A DNA stretch of 8,645 nucleotides, taken from assembly GCA_029265335.1 (NCBI GenBank), contig JAJUJN010000074.1:1-8645 (forward strand), in the 5' to 3' direction. Under the pieces are notes generated by a model. That model was not told the origin of the DNA, did no database searches, and saw only the letters and a list, made by a program, of their open reading frames with translations. Every line of letters starts with the position of its first letter. Position 1 is the first letter of the stretch. The stretch comes from Alcaligenaceae bacterium (lineage in GTDB: Bacteria > Pseudomonadota > Gammaproteobacteria > Burkholderiales > Burkholderiaceae_B). Shown piece after piece: positions 6,034 to 8,645 of this stretch. The translations under genes and the position numbers were made by a program.

Positions 6034-6713
6034 ACAACATGCTCACCTTCGTCGAGCTGATGGTGGCCTATTGGCCCCAGGTGTTGTCGGGGCTCGGCAA
6101 TACCGTGCTCTTGGCGAGCATCGTTACCCTTACCGGCTTGCTGGGCGGGATTCTGGTGTTCTATTTGACCCTCAGCAGCAACCGCCTGTGTCGCCGCCTC
6201 ACCGAGGGCTATATCTCGTTTTTCATCGGCACTCCGCTGATCGTGCTGCTGTTTCTCATGTATTACGGCCTGCCGCAATGGGGCGTGCACATGTCGCCGC
6301 TCACCGCCTCCATCATTGGCTTCACCCTGAATGTGTCGGCCTACAATGCGCGCTATCTCACCACGGCCTACCGTGGCCTCGACCCCGAAGAGCTGGAGGC
6401 GGCGCGTGCTCAAGGCTTCAGCGACGGCGCTGTGTTCCGCTTGATCATCCTGCCTCAGGTCATGCGCCTGTCGGTACCGGCACTGGCCAACCAGGCCATC
6501 CTCAACATCAAAGACAGCTCAGTGGCCTTTCTCATCCAATACACCGAGTTCTTCGCCCAAATGCAAGACCTCGCTGTGCGCAGCTTCCGCTTTTTCGAAG
6601 CCTACGTGGTGGCCGGCGCGGTGTACCTGCTGCTCGTCTCCATCGTGGTGCTTGCAGCGCGCTATCTGGAGCGGCGTTACGTGCTGCCTGGGACTTGGCG
6701 GCGGGAGCCTTGA
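6030..6713 (+). CDS. Amino acid ABC transporter permease (HisM/HisQ type), second copy
   Basis: This is the second channel subunit, 227 residues with several hydrophobic segments. Family signs are FFIGTPLIVLLF (64-75), the EAA loop starting EAARAQGFSDG (123-133) and ending LPQ (143), and KDSS (161-164). The start chosen is GTG at 6030: it overlaps the ATPase stop as GTGA, and AGGTGG at 6017-6022 lies seven bases before it. An ATG three codons later (6039) is possible, but the ribosome binding site would then be too far away. It is clearly diverged from the first permease, which fits a heterodimeric channel. It is the last gene of the operon; a terminator begins 51 bases later. Confidence 0.94.
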   Translation: MNNMLTFVELMVAYWPQVLSGLGNTVLLASIVTLTGLLGGILVFYLTLSSNRLCRRLTEGYISFFIGTPLIVLLFLMYYGLPQWGVHMSPLTASIIGFTLNVSAYNARYLTTAYRGLDPEELEAARAQGFSDGAVFRLIILPQVMRLSVPALANQAILNIKDSSVAFLIQYTEFFAQMQDLAVRSFRFFEAYVVAGAVYLLLVSIVVLAARYLERRYVLPGTWRREP

Positions 6714-6764
6714 CCGCTGCTGGGGGGCAGATTTTCGCTATCTGGGCACGGCGGTCGTAAGAAA

Positions 6765-6800
6765 CCAAAAACGCCAGCCTACAGGGGCTGGCGTTTTTGG
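6765..6800. terminator. Bidirectional intrinsic terminator
   Basis: CCAAAAACGCCAGCC (6765-6779) pairs perfectly with GGCTGGCGTTTTTGG (6786-6800), a 15-bp stem with a six-base loop. A run of five T follows the GC-rich core on both strands, and the minus strand has further T residues past the stem. It can end the rightward ABC operon and the leftward tRNA transcript, which converge here. Confidence 0.85.
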
Positions 6801-6810
6801 TGCATTGCAT

Positions 6811-6886
6811 TGGTGCCGGCGAAAGGAGTCGAACCCTCGACCTTCTCATTACAAGTGAGCTGCTCTACCAACTGAGCTACGCCGGC
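6811..6886 (-). tRNA. tRNA-Thr, anticodon UGU
   Basis: This 76-base tRNA gene on the minus strand has a full cloverleaf. The acceptor stem GCCGGCG pairs with CGCCGGC, the D arm contains AGCTCAGTTGGTAGAGC, the anticodon loop is CTTGTAA with TGT as anticodon, and the T loop is TTCGACT. The 3' CCA is encoded. The first anticodon-stem pair is a G-A mismatch, and the T stem has wobble pairs (GAGGG with CCTTT), within the normal range. It reads threonine ACA and probably other ACN codons. It lies 69 bases after sspB on the same strand. A TAGAAT at 6949-6944 could be its own -10 box, but no good -35 is seen, so co-transcription with sspAB is equally possible. Confidence 0.96.
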
Positions 6887-6906
6887 GAAACTGGATGTTG
6901 CGTACC

Positions 6907-6938
6907 GTCTTGCCAAGCCCAAGTGGCCTGGGCAAGAC
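6907..6938 (-). repeat. Hairpin between sspB and tRNA-Thr
   Basis: GTCTTGCC (6907-6914) and GGCAAGAC (6931-6938) form a perfect 8-bp stem, with further partial pairing inside and an AAGT-type apex. It starts 17 bases after the sspB stop on the minus strand. No T-run follows it, so termination is doubtful. It may instead mark the sspB 3' end or a processing site before the tRNA. Confidence 0.4.
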
Positions 6939-6955
6939 CGACAATTCTACTCGAT

Positions 6956-7459
6956 TTACTTTACGATCTTTAGACGCGGGCGCTTGGGCGAACCTGGGGG
7001 CCCCCCGTTATCGGGGTGCGAGTCGTCTGGGGCATCTTCATCGGAAGCTTCGGCCTCGTTGGGGCTGGCGTCGGCGTCTTCTTCGGGAGTGTCGGGAACT
7101 GCCGACAGCGAAGGCCTCTCGGACTCGTTCTCGACTTCTTCGGTTGTGGCGGACACCTCGAAGGCCATACCCTGACCCGTTTCGCGGGCGTAAATGGCTT
7201 GCACAGCGCCTACCGGAACGGAGATCTGCCGGCTAACGCCGCCAAAACGAGCCTGAAACTCGATGAACTCGTTGCCCAACACCAGGTTGTGGGTGGCCAA
7301 AGCGCCAACGTTGAGCACGATTTGACCATCCTGCACATGTTCGGGCGGCACTCGGGTGTATTCGTCAACGACAACTGCCAGATAGGGCGTGTAGCCGTTG
7401 TCGGTACACCACTCGTAGAGTGCACGCAACAGATAGGGCTTGGTCGAGGTTTCGTTCAC
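6956..7459 (-). CDS. sspB: ClpXP protease specificity-enhancing factor SspB
   Basis: This cytoplasmic adaptor binds ssrA-tagged and some other proteins and hands them to the ClpXP protease. With the GTG start at 7459 the protein has 167 residues. The N-terminal folded domain (about 1-104) begins STKPYLLRALYEW, as in the family, and includes GQIVLNVG and RQISVPV. An acidic, Pro- and Ser-rich linker (about 105-158) leads to the C-terminal RPRLKIVK (160-167), which matches the conserved ClpX-docking tail. The frame is open 43 codons further upstream to 7588, but that part overlaps sspA in another frame and has no family features. The GTG overlaps the sspA stop as GTGA, which implies coupled translation. 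The linker is longer than in many homologues; this should not disturb function. Confidence 0.94.
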   Translation of the reverse strand: MNETSTKPYLLRALYEWCTDNGYTPYLAVVVDEYTRVPPEHVQDGQIVLNVGALATHNLVLGNEFIEFQARFGGVSRQISVPVGAVQAIYARETGQGMAFEVSATTEEVENESERPSLSAVPDTPEEDADASPNEAEASDEDAPDDSHPDNGGPPGSPKRPRLKIVK

Positions 7460-8067
7460 TTGCGCATGACCTTTTCGGAGGGTGTCAATGCTTCGATATA
7501 GGCTGGCCGGGCAAAAATGCGCTCGGCATATTTCTGCAAGGGCGACGCGCTGCGCGGCAGCTCGATGCCGTAGTGATCGAGACGCCACAACAGAGGAGCT
7601 AGCGCCACGTCGAGCATGGAGAACTCCTCGCCCAACATGTATTTGTTCTTGACGAACATCGGTGCGATCTGTGCCAGACGGTCGCGGATGCTGGCGCGCG
7701 CTACGTCGAGGGTTTTGTCGTCTGCCTTGGTGGTGCGATCCTCCAGGGTGCTGACGTGCAAAAACAGCTCTTTTTCGAAGTTGAAAAGAAAGAGACGAGT
7801 TCTACCACGCATGACCGGGTCGGCGGGCATCAACTGCGGATGTGGAAAGCGCTCGTCGATATACTCGTTGATGATGTTCGACTCGTACAGTACCAGGTCG
7901 CGCTCGGTGAGGATGGGCACCTGTCCGTAGGGGTTCATCACCGAAATATCTTCGGGCTTATTGTAGAGATCCACATCGCGAATCTCAAAATCCATGCCTT
8001 TCTCGAACAGCACAAATCGACAGCGCTGCGAGAAAGGGCAGGTAGTACCGGAATAAAGCAACATCAT
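7456..8067 (-). CDS. sspA: Stringent starvation protein A (RNA polymerase-associated, GST fold)
   Basis: This protein binds RNA polymerase and changes promoter use during starvation and acid stress, as shown in E. coli. It has 203 residues with a glutathione S-transferase fold. The thioredoxin-like N-terminal half contains YSGTTCPFSQRCR (5-17), NPYGQVPIL (45-53) and the ES pair (62-63), and the helical C-terminal half includes MLDVALAPLLWRLD. The surface motif Pro75-His76-Pro77 corresponds to the P-H-P motif needed for SspA activity in E. coli. Two adjacent ATG codons (8067 and 8064) could serve as start; neither has a strong Shine-Dalgarno. It lies between petC and sspB, and its stop overlaps the sspB GTG. 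Confidence 0.95.
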   Translation of the reverse strand: MMLLYSGTTCPFSQRCRFVLFEKGMDFEIRDVDLYNKPEDISVMNPYGQVPILTERDLVLYESNIINEYIDERFPHPQLMPADPVMRGRTRLFLFNFEKELFLHVSTLEDRTTKADDKTLDVARASIRDRLAQIAPMFVKNKYMLGEEFSMLDVALAPLLWRLDHYGIELPRSASPLQKYAERIFARPAYIEALTPSEKVMRK

Positions 8068-8108
8068 GACAGTATGTCCCGACAGTGATTCCGGCCGGCA
8101 TCAAGGAA

Positions 8109-8134
8109 CAGGGCTGCACTTGATTGCAGCCCTG
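8109..8134. repeat. Hairpin in the petC-sspA spacer, flanked by CCGGCCGG copies
   Basis: CAGGGCTGCA (8109-8118) pairs perfectly with TGCAGCCCTG (8125-8134), a 10-bp stem with a six-base loop. The self-complementary octamer CCGGCCGG occurs on each side, at 8091-8098 and 8154-8161, so the two could close an outer stem around the hairpin. On the minus strand no long T-run follows the hairpin. It may terminate only part of the bc1 transcript or protect its 3' end before sspA. No clear sspA promoter was found in this spacer. Confidence 0.45.
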
Positions 8135-8165
8135 GTTCGCAAGACGGGAAAAACCGGCCGGCGTA

Positions 8166-8645
8166 TTACTTGACGTCTTTCCAGTAGACGGCGTTAAGGC
8201 GCCAGGCGATTACCAGGAACAGGCCAAGATAGAGCAGCACCCACATACCAATGCGCTTGCGCTCGGCCTGATTGGGTTCGGCCATCCAGGTCATGAAGGC
8301 GGTGAGATCGGCCACCTGGGTGTCGAAATGTTGTGCCTGGCGAGGGTTCTCGGCTTCGAATTGGGTGCGGGTATACGCCCCCTGCACAGGCGCAGCTACA
8401 GTTTCGGTCTGAACGGTAGAGAACCCGTTGGTATCGTAGACCGTGGTAACGCGCTCCCACTCGCCGGAGCCATCCTTGGCTTCACGGACGTCGATGCGGG
8501 TAAGGGTGCGAGGCCCCTGATCGAGCCAGAGTACGTGGGGCATGCCCACGCTCGGATACACCAGATTATTCCAACCCGTGAGCATCTGCGCATCGCGATA
8601 GTAGGAGCGCAGGAAGGTGTAGATGTAATCGGAGCCGGTAGGCCC
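8166..8645 (-). CDS. petC: Cytochrome c1 of the bc1 complex (partial, C-terminal part)
   Basis: This is the haem c subunit of ubiquinol-cytochrome c reductase, which passes electrons from the Rieske protein to a soluble cytochrome c at the outer face of the inner membrane. The C-terminal 159 codons are present; the frame runs open to the right edge, so the start and the CXXCH haem site are outside. Recognisable parts are SDYIYTFLRSYYRD near the edge, then TGWNNLVYPSVGMPHVLW, whose Met probably is the axial haem ligand, then DLTAFMTWMAEP. Near the end a membrane anchor (MWVLLYLGLFLVIAW) and the tail NAVYWKDVK match betaproteobacterial cytochrome c1. The ATG at 8585 is internal. petA and petB would be expected just beyond the edge. 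Confidence 0.95.
   Translation of the reverse strand, partial: GPTGSDYIYTFLRSYYRDAQMLTGWNNLVYPSVGMPHVLWLDQGPRTLTRIDVREAKDGSGEWERVTTVYDTNGFSTVQTETVAAPVQGAYTRTQFEAENPRQAQHFDTQVADLTAFMTWMAEPNQAERKRIGMWVLLYLGLFLVIAWRLNAVYWKDVK

Noticed and set aside
6714..6764. A possible small gene between the last ABC permease and the terminator
   Set aside because: The 51 bases show no start with a ribosome binding site and are best read as the 3' untranslated end of the operon.
6811..6886. tRNA-Thr as an attachment site for an integrated element
   Set aside because: No integrase gene and no repeated tRNA 3' end were found in the window, and both flanks are ordinary chromosomal genes.

Overview
The window looks like chromosomal DNA from a GC-rich betaproteobacterium, most likely Burkholderiales. 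The main clue is the right end, read on the minus strand: petC (cytochrome c1), sspA, sspB and a tRNA-Thr. From general knowledge this order is familiar in Bordetella and Burkholderia relatives. No phage, insertion sequence, CRISPR array or other mobile DNA is visible.

Layout. (1) 1-2401, minus strand: a TRAP transporter operon, dctP (solute receptor), dctQ (small membrane subunit) and dctM (large permease, cut by the window edge). dctP and dctQ overlap by 4 bases, while dctQ and dctM are separated by 117 bases. (2) 2402-2821: a 420-base region between divergent operons. It holds the ribosome binding sites of both flanking genes, several perfect inverted repeats and weak promoter candidates. 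(3) 2822-3694, plus: kynA, tryptophan 2,3-dioxygenase, with every known active-site residue present; no other kynurenine-pathway gene lies in the window. (4) 3695-3843: a spacer with a strong hairpin and a small dyad. (5) 3844-6713, plus: a complete polar amino acid ABC importer in the order lipoprotein receptor, permease, ATPase, permease, tightly packed. (6) 6765-6800: a terminator hairpin usable from both sides, between the importer operon and the converging minus-strand genes. (7) 6811-8645, minus: petC (partial), sspA, sspB and tRNA-Thr(UGU).

How the parts fit. The TRAP system takes up an unidentified, probably carboxylate, substrate using ion gradients. The ABC system takes up an amino acid-like solute using ATP. 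KynA starts oxidative breakdown of tryptophan. Its position directly upstream of an amino acid importer on the same strand suggests, but does not prove, coupled uptake and breakdown of tryptophan or a relative. SspA (RNA polymerase-associated) and SspB (ClpXP adaptor) are stress-response proteins that follow the cytochrome bc1 genes.

I found no clear sign of a new biological system. The points most worth a second look are the kynA/ABC pairing, the dyad-rich divergent control region, and the lipid-anchored ABC receptor with a stem-loop directly after its gene.
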